This document shows, in pieces, positions 9,529-19,271 of a stretch of DNA of 64,000 nt. The notes below the pieces were generated by a model. The model worked only from the letters and a program-made list of their open reading frames with translations, did not search any database and was not told the DNA's origin. The position numbers and the translations under genes are program-made. The DNA comes from CAVRAW01 sp963716135 (GTDB lineage: Bacteria; Planctomycetota; Planctomycetia; Pirellulales; JADZDJ01): contig OY970289.1 in NCBI GenBank assembly GCA_963716135.1, positions 682,001-746,000 of the forward strand. The letters run 5' to 3'. The stretch's first letter is position 1; each line of letters begins with the position of its first letter.

Positions 9529-10701
9529 TTACCGATCGTCGTAATCTTCATCGCGCTGCTGCCGGCGCATCTGCTTCCGCATCCGCTTGCGCTCCGCTTT
9601 CGATAGCTTGCGGTTGCCGTAGCCGGAATTGTCGTCGTCCTCATCTTCATAGCCGGAGTACCGCTCTTCATCGTCCTCATCGGTGCGATTCGAGGAATAG
9701 GAGCTGCTGCTCGAACCGCTGCCGCTGCTGCGATTCACCGCCGCCTGCACATATGATTGCAGCCCGCTCGCCGGCTTATGCGACAGATCACTTCGTGTCG
9801 ACGTCGTCGACGATGACGAACTGGATGCCGTCTTCTTCGGCTTCTCCTTCTTGATCTTCGGCATGCGCACCTTCAGCAGCCCTTCGGCGTCCAACAGAAC
9901 GTGCCGCGCATAAACGCCGATCGCGCACAGCAAACTCAACTGCCCCACCAACCGGCAGCCCGCCGCAATCAACTCGGCATTGTCGTGAATCGGAAGCCAA
10001 CCGTACTCGATCGCCAAAGCCGCGGTCCACAGCGTGATCACACTCACCATGCCCACGAGCGCTGTGCGGCACTCGCGCACTTCCATGATCAGCCGCAAGC
10101 CAAGGATCGACATCACCGCGCCCCAGACCGTGATCCACCAGATCGATCCCTCGGGCAGCATCGACCAGCCGCTCACCCGGGCCATCGCCCTGGAAAACGG
10201 CGCATGCAAATTCGCCGTGGCATCGATGCTCATCGCCACGAATGCGATCGCGCACCACAACCATAGCCGGTAGCTGCCCCGGTAATCGTCCGTTTTGTAC
10301 CGGCGCACCGAGTAGATGAGCACGCAGGCCACCGCCGCCAGCCCAAAAGCCAGCGACGAAAACCAGCTCGCCAAACTGCCCCCTTGCGACGCATCCAATA
10401 GAGGCGCGAGCCCTAGGGCGCCAATCGTCTCATTGCCCAGATTCGCATAGCCCACGAGCAAACCGGCCACGATCGTCAGCCCGACGAGGTACCACGCGAA
10501 AATCGAAATCCTGCCGCGCGGCAAAATATCCGTGGCCCGTCGATGATTTTCCCGCCGCGCAGCCGCCGTATAGCGTTCCGATTTATCCCCCCGCGCACTG
10601 CTCTTCGGCGCAGAGGAAGAAACAGCCAGCGAATCCCCGGCCGATTCTTCGGCCAGCGCACGGCGACGGCGATCATCTCGATTGGAACCGAACAGCGACA
10701 T
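9529..10701 (-). CDS. Planctomycete-type membrane protein of unknown function
   Basis: A 390-residue protein with a charged, Ser-rich cytoplasmic N-terminus (about 1-68). It then has about seven hydrophobic segments, roughly at 69-90, 108-130, 147-165, 182-205, 216-235 and 245-270. A long low-complexity tail follows, rich in Ser, then Asp/Glu with Tyr, then Lys/Arg (KLSKAERKRMRKQMRRQQRD). No catalytic motif is recognised. The acidic-then-basic tail could bind nucleic acid or a partner, but that is speculative. It is probably transcribed alone, since repeat arrays lie downstream. Confidence 0.75.
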   Translation of the reverse strand: MSLFGSNRDDRRRRALAEESAGDSLAVSSSAPKSSARGDKSERYTAAARRENHRRATDILPRGRISIFAWYLVGLTIVAGLLVGYANLGNETIGALGLAPLLDASQGGSLASWFSSLAFGLAAVACVLIYSVRRYKTDDYRGSYRLWLWCAIAFVAMSIDATANLHAPFSRAMARVSGWSMLPEGSIWWITVWGAVMSILGLRLIMEVRECRTALVGMVSVITLWTAALAIEYGWLPIHDNAELIAAGCRLVGQLSLLCAIGVYARHVLLDAEGLLKVRMPKIKKEKPKKTASSSSSSTTSTRSDLSHKPASGLQSYVQAAVNRSSGSGSSSSSYSSNRTDEDDEERYSGYEDEDDDNSGYGNRKLSKAERKRMRKQMRRQQRDEDYDDR

Positions 10702-10908
10702 CCTTGTCGTCTCAGTTCAGTAAGGCAGGTGGGATCGGTCAGGTTTTGGCAGGCGGGTAAAACTGGGGCAACTTTGACGATCCGGCGCATAGCATGGGCG
10801 GATCGTCAGACCACTGACCTAATTCAAGAATCGGCATTTCGCCGGCACAGAATCCACCGACCTTCCCCTCAACCCCCAGGCCCCTTCTGCCGACAAGTTG
10901 ATCCTCTC

Positions 10909-10990
10909 TTCCGCCTTCCGAATTCCACCTTCCACCTTCCTACTTCCTACATCTCTGCCTGCTGTCCGCCGCCTGCCGCCTGCCCTTCCG
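10909..10990. repeat. Heptamer array overlapping the end of the YhfC-like gene
   Basis: TTCCGCC/TTCCGAA/TTCCACC/TTCCACC/TTCCTAC units run into CTGCCTG/CTGTCCG/CCGCCTG units. The latter encode the Ala/Gly/Gln-rich last residues of the adjacent protein. Confidence 0.7.
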
Positions 10991-12116
10991 CCCCCGGCCA
11001 ATTCCGCACGCACCAGGCCACAATCGGAATGCTCACCACCGCAAACGGAGCAATCGCCAACTCAATCCACCAGGGATTTATGCGACCGACCAATCCCGAC
11101 AAGATTGCAAATCCCGCGACGCCGTCCACGGAGGTCATCAGCAAAAATCCCGCCACAACTGGCCAGCGTCTTCCTGCCCCAATCCCAAATAAAACCAGCG
11201 CGCGGGATGAAACGTGACACGCAATCGCCAGCATCCGTTCCACGATACCCACCAGCCAAAACAACCGAACCGGCGTCATCGCCGCAACGGCGAAGCTTCC
11301 AGAAACAGCCGAAGTCGGATCCACCAGCGCCGCTCCCGCGGCTGCCATCGCTGCCAGCCCCAGCAGCATCGCCTCGAAACCGCCGGCCCCGAAGCCCACC
11401 GCCACCCCCCGCGCCGCGTCAGCCGTCATCTGCCTCCACATCAGCCCCGCCAACAGCGTGATTCCGATCTCGAACACTCCGGTCAGCAGCCCGACGTAGA
11501 TGCTGCCCGCAACCAGATAAGCCCAGTGCGGCAACGCCGACTTCAAGCCCTGCAAAATTGGTGCATTGAGCGGCACGGCCCAGGCAAATTTCAGTGCGAC
11601 GCCGACGATCCACACCGCCGCTCCCGCCCAAAACCAGCGCCACTGTGCATGCGACCGCGTCCGCCAAAACCATATCGACACCGCCCCCACAATTACCATC
11701 CCCAAACCCGACTCCATCGATAGATACAGAAACGGCCGCTCCGCTCCTTCTAAAATACGCACCGTCCAATCGGCCGCCCCGCTTTCGTTGACCAGCTCCA
11801 GGCGGTACATGCCGGCGTCTGTCGTCTTCAGCGCCAACGGGCCCAGATTCATCGAACCTGCGCAACTGGAGGAATAGATCTCCTCGCCGGCGGGATCCGT
11901 CACGCGGATCGCGGCCTTGCCCTCACTCACTTTGACGCCCGCTTCCAAGGCTGCCGCTCGCGCCGGTTCGCGCACCTCGAACATGAACATCCGAGGCTCC
12001 GGCTGCGGCTCGAACTTGCCGCCGACGTTCAGCAGCACCGCCGCGTCAGAATACGCGGCAAAAAACAAAAGAATGAATACAGAAAGAGACGCGCAAATAA
12101 TCGAGCGCCGGACCAT
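10947..12116 (-). CDS. Membrane protein with YhfC-like intramembrane protease domain
   Basis: A 389-residue protein. It has a signal-type N-terminus (hydrophobic, ending near SDAAVLL) and an extracytoplasmic beta-rich domain to about residue 130. About eight transmembrane segments follow. In the membrane part, GAGGFEAMLLG, GIVERMLAIACH and VSSRALVLFG resemble the conserved Glu, Glu-Arg and His motifs of the YhfC/glutamic intramembrane protease family. The tail (AEGQAAGGGQQAEM) is encoded by the neighbouring heptamer repeat and is probably not structured. The substrate is unknown. The protease assignment rests on motif memory. Confidence 0.65.
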   Translation of the reverse strand: MVRRSIICASLSVFILLFFAAYSDAAVLLNVGGKFEPQPEPRMFMFEVREPARAAALEAGVKVSEGKAAIRVTDPAGEEIYSSSCAGSMNLGPLALKTTDAGMYRLELVNESGAADWTVRILEGAERPFLYLSMESGLGMVIVGAVSIWFWRTRSHAQWRWFWAGAAVWIVGVALKFAWAVPLNAPILQGLKSALPHWAYLVAGSIYVGLLTGVFEIGITLLAGLMWRQMTADAARGVAVGFGAGGFEAMLLGLAAMAAAGAALVDPTSAVSGSFAVAAMTPVRLFWLVGIVERMLAIACHVSSRALVLFGIGAGRRWPVVAGFLLMTSVDGVAGFAILSGLVGRINPWWIELAIAPFAVVSIPIVAWCVRNWPGAEGQAAGGGQQAEM

Positions 12117-12120
12117 CGCG

Positions 12121-12255
12121 ATTTCCGCCTTCCGCCCCCCGCCTTCCGCCTTTCTATAAAATCTCCTCCCTCGCCTCCTCCATAATCACTCGTCCCTCAA
12201 CTTCCGCCTTCCGAATTCCGCCTTCTGCCTTCTGCTTTTTGCCTTCTGCCTTCTG
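12121..12255. repeat. Two heptamer arrays (TTCCGCC / TTCTGCC types)
   Basis: About 12121-12155 and 12199-12255 carry TTCCGCC, TTCCGAA and TTCTGCC units head to tail in the gap between miaE and the YhfC-like gene. No gene is seen in this gap. Confidence 0.75.
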
Positions 12256-12257
12256 GA

Positions 12258-12839
12258 CTAACTATGCATCCGCGCCAGCGCATCTCCTTCCGCAATGATC
12301 CGCGCCTCCGCCGCCGCCAACTCCTCCAGCCGCTCATTCACCGCCTTCTCCGGCGCGAACTCCTTCGCCAGCCGCACATAGGTGCTGTGATGCCGCGCTT
12401 CGCTCTCAAATAAACTATCATAAAACGTAGTCAACTCCTCATCTTTTCCCTGCATATGCTGCCTGAGCAAATCAAACCGCTCGCAACTCCGCGCTTCGAT
12501 CAGCCCCGCCACCAGCAGCCGATCCACCGCCCGGCCCGGCTCCAGTTTACGTACGAGATCGTTGAGTTTCCTCCCATAACCGCTCGGCGGCAGCCGCCGA
12601 AACCGAATCCCCCGCCGCTCCAATAAATCCAACACCAAATTAAAGTGCTCCAGTTCCTCGTTCACGATCTCCGCCATCTCGCGGCACAGCCCCACGCGAT
12701 CGACATAGGCGAAGATCAAATTCATCGCCGTCCCCGCCGCCTTCTTCTCGCAGTGCGCATGATCGATCAGGATCTCATCCAAATGCTCATCCACCTGCGC
12801 CAACCACCTTGCAGCGGTCTCAGATTGAAGACTAAGCAT
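12258..12839 (-). CDS. miaE: tRNA-(ms2io6A)-hydroxylase
   Basis: Non-haem di-iron oxygenase that hydroxylates the isopentenyl group of 2-methylthio-N6-isopentenyladenosine at position 37 of tRNAs. Iron-ligand motifs are visible: DHAHCEKKAAG, EELEHFNLVL (E-x-x-H), LIEARSCERFDLL and FESEARHHSTYVRLA. The start MLSLQSETAARWL at 12839 aligns with the family; the longer frame upstream is encoded by heptamer repeat and is discarded. At 193 residues, the length fits. It requires oxygen. Confidence 0.92.
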   Translation of the reverse strand: MLSLQSETAARWLAQVDEHLDEILIDHAHCEKKAAGTAMNLIFAYVDRVGLCREMAEIVNEELEHFNLVLDLLERRGIRFRRLPPSGYGRKLNDLVRKLEPGRAVDRLLVAGLIEARSCERFDLLRQHMQGKDEELTTFYDSLFESEARHHSTYVRLAKEFAPEKAVNERLEELAAAEARIIAEGDALARMHS

Positions 12840-12841
12840 CG

Positions 12842-12885
12842 TATTTCCGAATTCCGCCTTCCGCCCTCCGCCTTCCGCCTTCGAA
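12842..12885. repeat. Heptamer array (TTCCGCC type)
   Basis: TTCCGAA, TTCCGCC, TTCCGCC(C) and TTCCGCC units fill the 45 bp between miaE and the SsnA-like gene. Confidence 0.7.
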
Positions 12886-14197
12886 CTACGGCTTAATTCC
12901 CGCCATCCGCTCCCACATCCGCTTAGCCACCGCCACAGTCTGCGATCGCACTTTGCCCTCATCGCACGTCGTCACCTCGCGATCGCGCAGCACCCACTTC
13001 CCATCCGCCAACACATGCCGCACCTGCTGCGAGTTCATCGCAAAAATCACATGCCCCGCCAGGTTCTCCGCCGTCAGATTCGTGAACGGCACGTAATCAG
13101 TAATCACCACGTCCGCCGCAGCCCCCACTTCCAGCCGCCCCAGCGTCACCCCCAGCGCCGCGCTCGCCCGCCGCGCCGATGCCCCCAGCATCCCCAGAAT
13201 CTGCTGCGGCGACATCCCCGCCTTGGCATCGCACGATTTGAACCAGGCGTGTTTCGCCTCGGTGAACATGTCCGACCCGATGCCGTCGGTCCCCAGCATC
13301 GGAGGGCGTTTGAACTTCGCCACCGGCGCATACCCCACCGAGTTATTCATATTCGACCGCGGGTTGTGCGCCATGGTGACGCCGATCGTGTTCACCGCCT
13401 CGATCGCCACCCAATCCAAGTGCGTCCCGTGCGCAAAAATCGAATCCGGCTTCAATATCCCATGCTGATCCAGCCGATCGATCAGCGCCACCTTGTGATC
13501 TTTGCGGCACGCCTGCTCATCGCACGGATCTTCCGCCACATGAATATGCACCCCACTCTTGAATTGCCCCGCCATGTCCGCCAGCGCATCCAGCGATTCA
13601 TCATCCAATGTGAACGCAGCATGCGCACCGACCAACCCCGCAAATCGCCCTTTCGATTTCGCGGCGGCGCACTTTTTCAAATACCGCCGATTCTCTCCCA
13701 ATCCCGCCTCGCGCCCCGCCTTGCCGTGCCGATCCGTCACCTCATAGCACAACACCCCGCGCAGCCCCACCGAATCGATCCCGCGCTCAATCAAATCCAG
13801 CGAATCGTCAATGCAATACGGCGAAGCATGATGATCGATCAAGGTCGTCGTCCCGCACCGCACCGCATCCAGCGCCCCCATCCGCCCCGAAGCCTCGATC
13901 GACTCCGGATCTACGCCCGATCCAGCCGCCACCACACCAGCTGCAAGATCTCCAAGAAATTCTTCGGCTGCCGCGGCGGCGCCGGCATCCCCACGGCCAG
14001 CGCCGAATACAAATGCGTGTGCCCGTTCACTAAGCCCGGCATCACCACCGCCCCGCCGCAATCGACCACCTCGTCGCCGCGCCAATCGTCACATCACCGC
14101 GCACAGCAATCCGGCTGTCATCAATTCGCAGACCGCCGCGCTCAACTCGAGGTGGATCCAAATCCACAAGCAGCGCATTCGTCAGCACCAGGGGCAT
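12886..14197 (-). pseudogene. ssnA: SsnA-like amidohydrolase, two frame breaks
   Basis: Metal-dependent amidohydrolase of the SsnA type, linked to selenium and purine-breakdown loci. Reading the pieces together gives MPLVLTNALLVDLDPPRV, then (new frame) VVMPGLVNGHTHLYSALAVG with the metal HxH, then (third frame) DPESIEASGRMGALDAVRCG. Later come VGAHAAFTLDD, SGVHIHVAEDP, MAHNPRSNMNNSVGYAPV and MLGTDGIGSDM. Each break, near 14075-14085 and 13911-13916, is explained by one missing base. The ATG overlaps the thrC stop by one base (TAATG), so it is coupled to thrC. If the breaks are errors, the protein is about 438 residues and intact. Confidence 0.8.
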
Positions 14198-15429
14198 TAT
14201 TTGCCCTCGACAATCTTAATGACGGCCTCGATCGACGGCTCCACGTCATTCGGCTCGCCCACTGCCTTCAGCGCCCCGGCAATATCTTTCAATCCATTGC
14301 CGGTGATAAACGCCAGCACGTTTGATTTTTCGTTGAGTAGCCCCTTCCGCCGCGCCTCGGCCACGCCCGCCACAGTCGTCCCCGCCGCCGGCTCCGCAAA
14401 CACCCCCGTCAGCCGCCCAGTCTCCGCCACTGCATCCATAATCTGCTGATCCGTCACGGTGATATACGCCCCATTACTGTCGCGCACCGCATTCACCGCC
14501 TTCCGCCAATTCCGCGGTATCGGGCAATTAATACTGTCGGCATACGTATCGCCGGTGTCCGATCGCTCCAAGAATCCCGTCTCAAACGCCTTGACGATCG
14601 GCGCCACCCCCGCCGCCTGCACTCCCAACATCTTCGCCGACCAATTCGTCACCCCCACCGCCTTCATCTCCGCAATCCCCTTCTGCACGCCGGCGATCGA
14701 ACACCCATCTCCCACGCTGCACACAACCCACTCCGGCGGATCGTCGGCCGTCTGCTCGGCCGCTTCCAGCCCGCCCGTCTTCTTCCCCTCCACCAAATAC
14801 GGATTCACCGCCGCATTGCGGTTATACCACCCGAACTTCGCGCAAGCCTGCGTGCACAAATCGTACGCTTGAGCATACGACCCCTGCACGCGAAACACCC
14901 GCGCCCCGTAGGCCAACAATTGCGCCAACTTCCCCTGCGGCACAAACTTGGCCACAAAGATATTGCACGGCAACCCGGCCACCGCCGCCGAATACGCCAA
15001 ACTCGTCGCTGCATTCCCCGTCGATGCACAGGCGACCGACTTCGCCCCCACCTGCAGCGCCCGCTGCACGCCCACCGAACTCGGCCGATCCTTAAAACTC
15101 CCCGACGGCTGCCGGCTATCGTCCTTCAACCGCAACCGCCCGATCCCCAGCGCCTTGGCCAACCGCGGCGCCTCGATAATCGGCGTCCAACCCACCAGCC
15201 CATCCTTCGGGCAAAACGCATCATCCAGCGGCAACAATTCCCGATACCGCCAATGCGAACGCGTCCGATCGGCCAGGCTCTTGCGCGAAAGCGTCTTGGC
15301 CGCGCACGCCAGGTCGAATTTCACATCCAAAATCCCTTCATCCGGCCCACACTTCGGACAAGTGTTCGCCTCCCCTTCCTTGTATTTCGTCCCGCAATTC
15401 ACACAAACGAGTTCAGTGATCAGCGACAT
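14197..15429 (-). CDS. thrC: Threonine synthase
   Basis: PLP enzyme converting O-phosphohomoserine to threonine in the cytoplasm. It has an N-terminal zinc-ribbon-like CVNCG...CPKCG, the PLP lysine motif QPSGSFKDRPSSVG, the phosphate-binding ACASTGNAATSLAYSAA and the C-terminal AFITGNGLKD. The length of 410 residues is normal. The ATG at 15429 follows AACGGGCTGA-like sequence without a strong ribosome site. It lies directly upstream of the SsnA-like gene with a one-base overlap, so a threonine-synthase-like step tied to that cluster is conceivable, but canonical ThrC is the simpler reading. Confidence 0.88.
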   Translation of the reverse strand: MSLITELVCVNCGTKYKEGEANTCPKCGPDEGILDVKFDLACAAKTLSRKSLADRTRSHWRYRELLPLDDAFCPKDGLVGWTPIIEAPRLAKALGIGRLRLKDDSRQPSGSFKDRPSSVGVQRALQVGAKSVACASTGNAATSLAYSAAVAGLPCNIFVAKFVPQGKLAQLLAYGARVFRVQGSYAQAYDLCTQACAKFGWYNRNAAVNPYLVEGKKTGGLEAAEQTADDPPEWVVCSVGDGCSIAGVQKGIAEMKAVGVTNWSAKMLGVQAAGVAPIVKAFETGFLERSDTGDTYADSINCPIPRNWRKAVNAVRDSNGAYITVTDQQIMDAVAETGRLTGVFAEPAAGTTVAGVAEARRKGLLNEKSNVLAFITGNGLKDIAGALKAVGEPNDVEPSIEAVIKIVEGK

Positions 15430-15612
15430 TTCAGCCCGTTCCTTTCGTGTTTTTCATATGCTAACATATCGGGCTTATCAATTGTATTGGCACGACTTCC
15501 TGTAAAGCCGCCGATGCCGTTCGGCGCTTCCGGGTGGCCGGGGCTGGACCAAAGGGAAGCCCCGGTTGCCGCATCACAAACTCAAATCAATCGCAAACAA
15601 CGCCGCCATCCC

Positions 15613-17061
15613 ATGGAAAAAATCAACCAATCCGTCCTCGACAAAGCCGTCCGCCTCTGCCGCGAACGCAAAATCACCATCCCCACCTTCGCGCAGCAGA
15701 AAGACCCATCCACCGTCCCGCAGGCCATCCGCGACCGCCTGAAAAACGTCGGCCTGTGGGATGTCGACCCGGCGAACCTCTTCCGCATCACCTGGAAGAA
15801 CGAACCCAAACCCAAAGGGGGCGGATACAACAACGGCAACTGGCTCGAGCTGCCGCCGGCCATCACCGGCGTCCCGTGCAAAATTGTAGGCCTCGTGGGC
15901 AAGTACTTCCCCACCGGCGCCCACAAAGTCGGCGCCGCCTTCGGCTGCCTGGTGCCGCGCCTGGTCACCGGCCAGTTCGATCCCACCACGCAGAAAGCCG
16001 TCTGGCCCAGCACCGGCAACTACTGCCGCGGCGGCGCCTTCGATCAGCGCCCTGTTGGGCTGCACCGCGGTCGCCATCCTGCCCGAGCAAATGTCGCGCG
16101 AACGCTTCGAGTGGCTCGCTTCCATCGGCGCGGAAGTCATCAAAACCCCCGGCAGCGAATCCAACGTCAAAGAAATTTACGACGCCTGCTGGGATATCAA
16201 GAAGAACCGCAAAGATTGCGTCATCTTCAACCAGTTCGAAGAGTTCGGCAATTCCATCTGGCACTACCATGTGACCGGCGGCATCATCGACGAAATCTTC
16301 AACCGCATCAAAAAGCCCGGCGACCGTCTGTCCGGCTACGTCTCCGCCACCGGCAGCGCCGGCACCATCGCCGCCGGCGATTTCCTGCGGACCAAGTACC
16401 CCAACATCCGCGTCGCCGCCAGCGAAGCCCTGCAATGCCCCACCCTCCTGGCCTGCGGCTTCGGCGAGCACCGCATCGAAGGCATCGGCGATAAGCATGT
16501 GCCCTGGATCCACAACGTCCGCAACACCGACGTGGTCGTCGCCGTCGACGACGAGCAATGCATGCAGCTCCTCCGCCTCTTCAACGAAGAAGCCGGCCGC
16601 GCCTTCCTCGAAAAACAAGGCGTCCCCAAAACCCTCACCGCCGAGCTGGGCCTCTTGGGCATTTCGGGCATCTGCAACATCGTCTCGGCCGTCAAAACCG
16701 CCAAGTTCTATGAGATGAACGAGCACGACGTCCTCTTTTGCCCCCTCACCGACTCCGTCGAAATGTACGGCTCCCGCGTCGTCGAGCAACGCGAAGCTCA
16801 CGGGCCATACAACGAGCTGGCCGCCGCCCGCCACTACGGCCGCTACGTCGAAGGCACCGCCGCCGACAACATGCGCGAGCTCAGCTACCACGACCGCAAG
16901 CAACTGCACAATTTCAAATATTTCACCTGGGTCGAACAGCAAGGCCGCACGTCCGACGAGCTGCGCAACTCTGGGACCCCGACTTCTGGACCCAAACCTT
17001 CGCCCAAGTCACCGCCTGGGACAAACAAATCGAACAATTCAACCGCGCCGTCGCCGGCTAA
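15613..17061 (+). pseudogene. Fold-type II PLP enzyme (cysteine-synthase-like), two compensating frame breaks
   Basis: The gene begins MEKINQSVLDKAVRLCRER and has a PLP-lysine-like motif PTGAHKVGAAFGCLVPRLV and STGNYCRGGAFD. The frame then breaks near 16041-16049 (one extra C after GAT) and continues as LLGCTAVAILPEQMSRERFE, through SGYVSATGSAGTIAAGDF and a C-terminal domain. A second break near 16960-16970 (one missing base) leads to LWDPDFWTQTFAQVTAWDK and a stop at 17061. Corrected length is 482 residues. In purine clusters of gut bacteria this place is held by the PLP lyase YgeX; this protein is from a different PLP subfamily, so an equivalent role is only inferred. Confidence 0.75.
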
Positions 17062-17062
17062 C

Positions 17063-17190
17063 TCCGCATTGCGTACTCCGTACTCCGTACTCTGTACTTT
17101 GTACGCCGCACATTCCGCCTTCCGAATTCCGCCTTCCGCCTTAATCAACTGAACCCTAACCCCTGAACCCCGAACCCTGAACCCCAACAA
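17063..17190. repeat. Three consecutive heptamer arrays
   Basis: GTACTCC units (about 17070-17105), TTCCGCC units (about 17108-17142) and CCCTGAA/CCCTAAC/CCCCGAA units (about 17152-17190) follow one another. The last ends 5 bp before the ygeW ATG, so it forms that gene's leader. Confidence 0.8.
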
Positions 17191-17194
17191 TCCC

Positions 17195-18400
17195 ATGTCC
17201 ATCCAGCGCACCTCCGAACTCGCCGATCAACTCGCTTTCCTCAAAACCAACCTCTACAACAACGACTTCCTCCTCACCTGGGAGCGCAGCGAAGCCGAAA
17301 TCAACGCCACCCTCCTGGCCGCCGAAGCCCTGGAAAACCTCTACGCCGCCAACGTCAGTTGTCGCGTCTTCAACGGCGGCATCGCGGTCTCCAACTTCCG
17401 CGATCAATCCACTCGCACCCGCTTCAGCTTCGCCAGCGCCGCCTCGCTGCTGGGCCTGAACCTGCAGGAACTCGACGAAACCAAGTCGCAAATCGCCCAC
17501 GGCGAAACCGTCCGCGAAACCGCCAACATGATCGCCTTCCTCGCCGAAGCCATCGGCATCCGCGACGATCTATTTTTGGGCGAAGGCCACAAATACATGG
17601 TCGAAGTCGCCAAGGCCCTCACCGAAGGCGCCAAAGAAGGCGTCCTCCCGCAGCGCCCCACCGTCGTCAACCTGCAGTGCGATCTCGACCATCCCACGCA
17701 ATCGATGGCCGATCTGCTGCACCTGCAAAAATTCTTCGGCGGACTGGATAACCTCAAAGGCAAAAAAATCGCCATGACCTGGGCCTACTCCCCCAGCTAC
17801 GGCAAGCCGCTCTCCGTCCCCCAAGGCATCATCACCCTGCTCACGCGCTTCGGCATGAACGTGGTCCTGGCGCATCCGGAAGGTTACGACCTCGTGCCCG
17901 AAACCGTCGAAGTCTCGAAGAAGCACGCCAAAGCCTCCGGCGGCAGCTTCCAGCAAGTCCACAGCCTCGACGAAGCCTTCCAAAACTGCGACATCGTCTA
18001 CCCGAAAAGCTGGGCCCCGTACAAAGTGATGGAAGAGCGCACCAGCATCCTGCGCAGCGACCGCCCCGACAACAAGGACCGGCTCAAGGAACTGGAAAAA
18101 CGCGCCCTGGCCAACAACGCCAAGCACAAAGATTGGGAATGCACCGACAAGCTGATGAAGCTCACCAAAGGGGGCAAAGGCCTCTACATGCACTGCCTGC
18201 CGGCCGACATCACCGGCGTCAGCTGCAAAGAAGGCGAAGTCAGCGCCGACGTTTTTGAACGCTACCGCCTGGATACCTATCGTGAGGCCTACCACAAACC
18301 CTTCGCCATCGCCGCGATGATCCTGCAAGCCCGCTTCGAAAACCCCAGCCACACCCTCAAACAACTCGCCCAGCGCAAAACGCCACGGCGGGGGATTTGA
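17195..18400 (+). CDS. ygeW: Knotted carbamoyltransferase YgeW
   Basis: Homologue of the YgeW carbamoyltransferase family. The carbamoyl-phosphate site is in FRDQSTRTRFSFASAASLLG, followed by DETKSQIAHGETVRETANMI, LQCDLDHPTQSMADLLHL, SWAPYKVMEERTSIL and the C-terminal catalytic motif YMHCLPADITGVSC. The length of 401 residues matches. YgeW proteins have a trefoil-knotted fold and occur with SsnA, YgeY, YgfK, a Mo-hydroxylase and carbamate kinase. There they are thought to release carbamoyl phosphate during purine or ureido-acid breakdown. The physiological substrate is not settled. The leader is a heptamer repeat with no ribosome site. Confidence 0.93.
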   Translation: MSIQRTSELADQLAFLKTNLYNNDFLLTWERSEAEINATLLAAEALENLYAANVSCRVFNGGIAVSNFRDQSTRTRFSFASAASLLGLNLQELDETKSQIAHGETVRETANMIAFLAEAIGIRDDLFLGEGHKYMVEVAKALTEGAKEGVLPQRPTVVNLQCDLDHPTQSMADLLHLQKFFGGLDNLKGKKIAMTWAYSPSYGKPLSVPQGIITLLTRFGMNVVLAHPEGYDLVPETVEVSKKHAKASGGSFQQVHSLDEAFQNCDIVYPKSWAPYKVMEERTSILRSDRPDNKDRLKELEKRALANNAKHKDWECTDKLMKLTKGGKGLYMHCLPADITGVSCKEGEVSADVFERYRLDTYREAYHKPFAIAAMILQARFENPSHTLKQLAQRKTPRRGI

Positions 18401-18436
18401 GTACTTGATGGTTGCGTTTCCCGTTTGAGCGTTGAA

Positions 18437-19127
18437 ATGCCAAACGAGATTATTTCGTATCTCGAAATGTGCCGCCGCGAAGGCACCAGCCTTCAACGCG
18501 GCATGAACTTCAATCTCGGCGGCACCCACTCGGTAATTCTGATGTCGGTGCGACCGAACGCGCCCTATCGTGACCGCTTCGAGGACGACGGCGCGACTCT
18601 GATCTATGAAGGTCACGACGAATCCAAAACCAACGGCTCATCCGATCCGAAGCGAATTGATCAGCCCGAAAAATCATTCAGCGGTCGATTGACGCAAAAT
18701 GGGCTGTTCAACGGCGCAGCTCAAAAATTCAAAGAGGGAAAACGGTCCCCAGAGCGCAGTACGGGTGTATGAAAAACTTCGCGAGGGTATCTGGTCGTAC
18801 AACGGCATCTTCCACCTCATCGATTCGTGGCGCGAACGAGACAAGCACCGCACTGTTTTCAAATTCAAACTGACCGCGGTCGAAGGCGAAGAAGATTTCG
18901 AAATCCCAGCGCCCGCCAATCCAATTCGCCGCCGAGTAATTCCAACGCAAGTCAAGCTGGAAGTATGGAAGCGCGACGGCGGCAAATGTGTTCTATGCGG
19001 CGCCACCGACGAACTCCATTTCGATCACGATCTGCCATATTCCAAGGGCGGCACGTCAATTACCGCCAAAAACGTCCAATTGCTCTGCGCACGCCACAAT
19101 CTGCAAAAACGGGATCGCATTACTTAG
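18437..19127 (+). pseudogene. SRA/YDG-domain HNH endonuclease, one frame break
   Basis: The N-terminal part (MPNEIISYLEMCRREG... GGTHSVILMSVRPNAPYRD, IYEGHD) is an SRA/YDG-like domain, known to read modified cytosine. After one extra base near 18745-18765 the frame continues as VRVYEKLREGIWSYNGIFHL. It then ends in an HNH nuclease with KCVLCGATDELHFDHDLPYS, a Gly-rich turn, KNVQLLC and RHN. Corrected length is about 230 residues. SRA-HNH proteins resemble modification-dependent (type IV) restriction enzymes. It is inserted between ygeW and pyrB next to a GIY-YIG gene. The frame break may be an error or inactivation. Confidence 0.75.
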
Positions 19128-19271
19128 GGAAATTTTTTGGTCGCACCAGCGGAAAAAGTCCTGCCCCAGAAAACTTGCGTTGCCATAGAGGGCAGCTTAT
19201 CATCCGAGGACCCCTTGATCGTGGGGTCAAGACTTTAAGCGATCGCGCATTCAGAGTGTTTGTGGCACCCG

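Noticed and set aside
14869..16494. Open frame of 541 codons crossing thrC and the PLP gene
   Set aside because: First half is an antisense shadow; the second half joins the real PLP-enzyme start, then becomes nonsense after the frame break.
17152..17190. Telomere-like CCCTAA/CCCTGAA repeat
   Set aside because: It is one of several heptamer words with the same period, inside a chromosome; no terminus.
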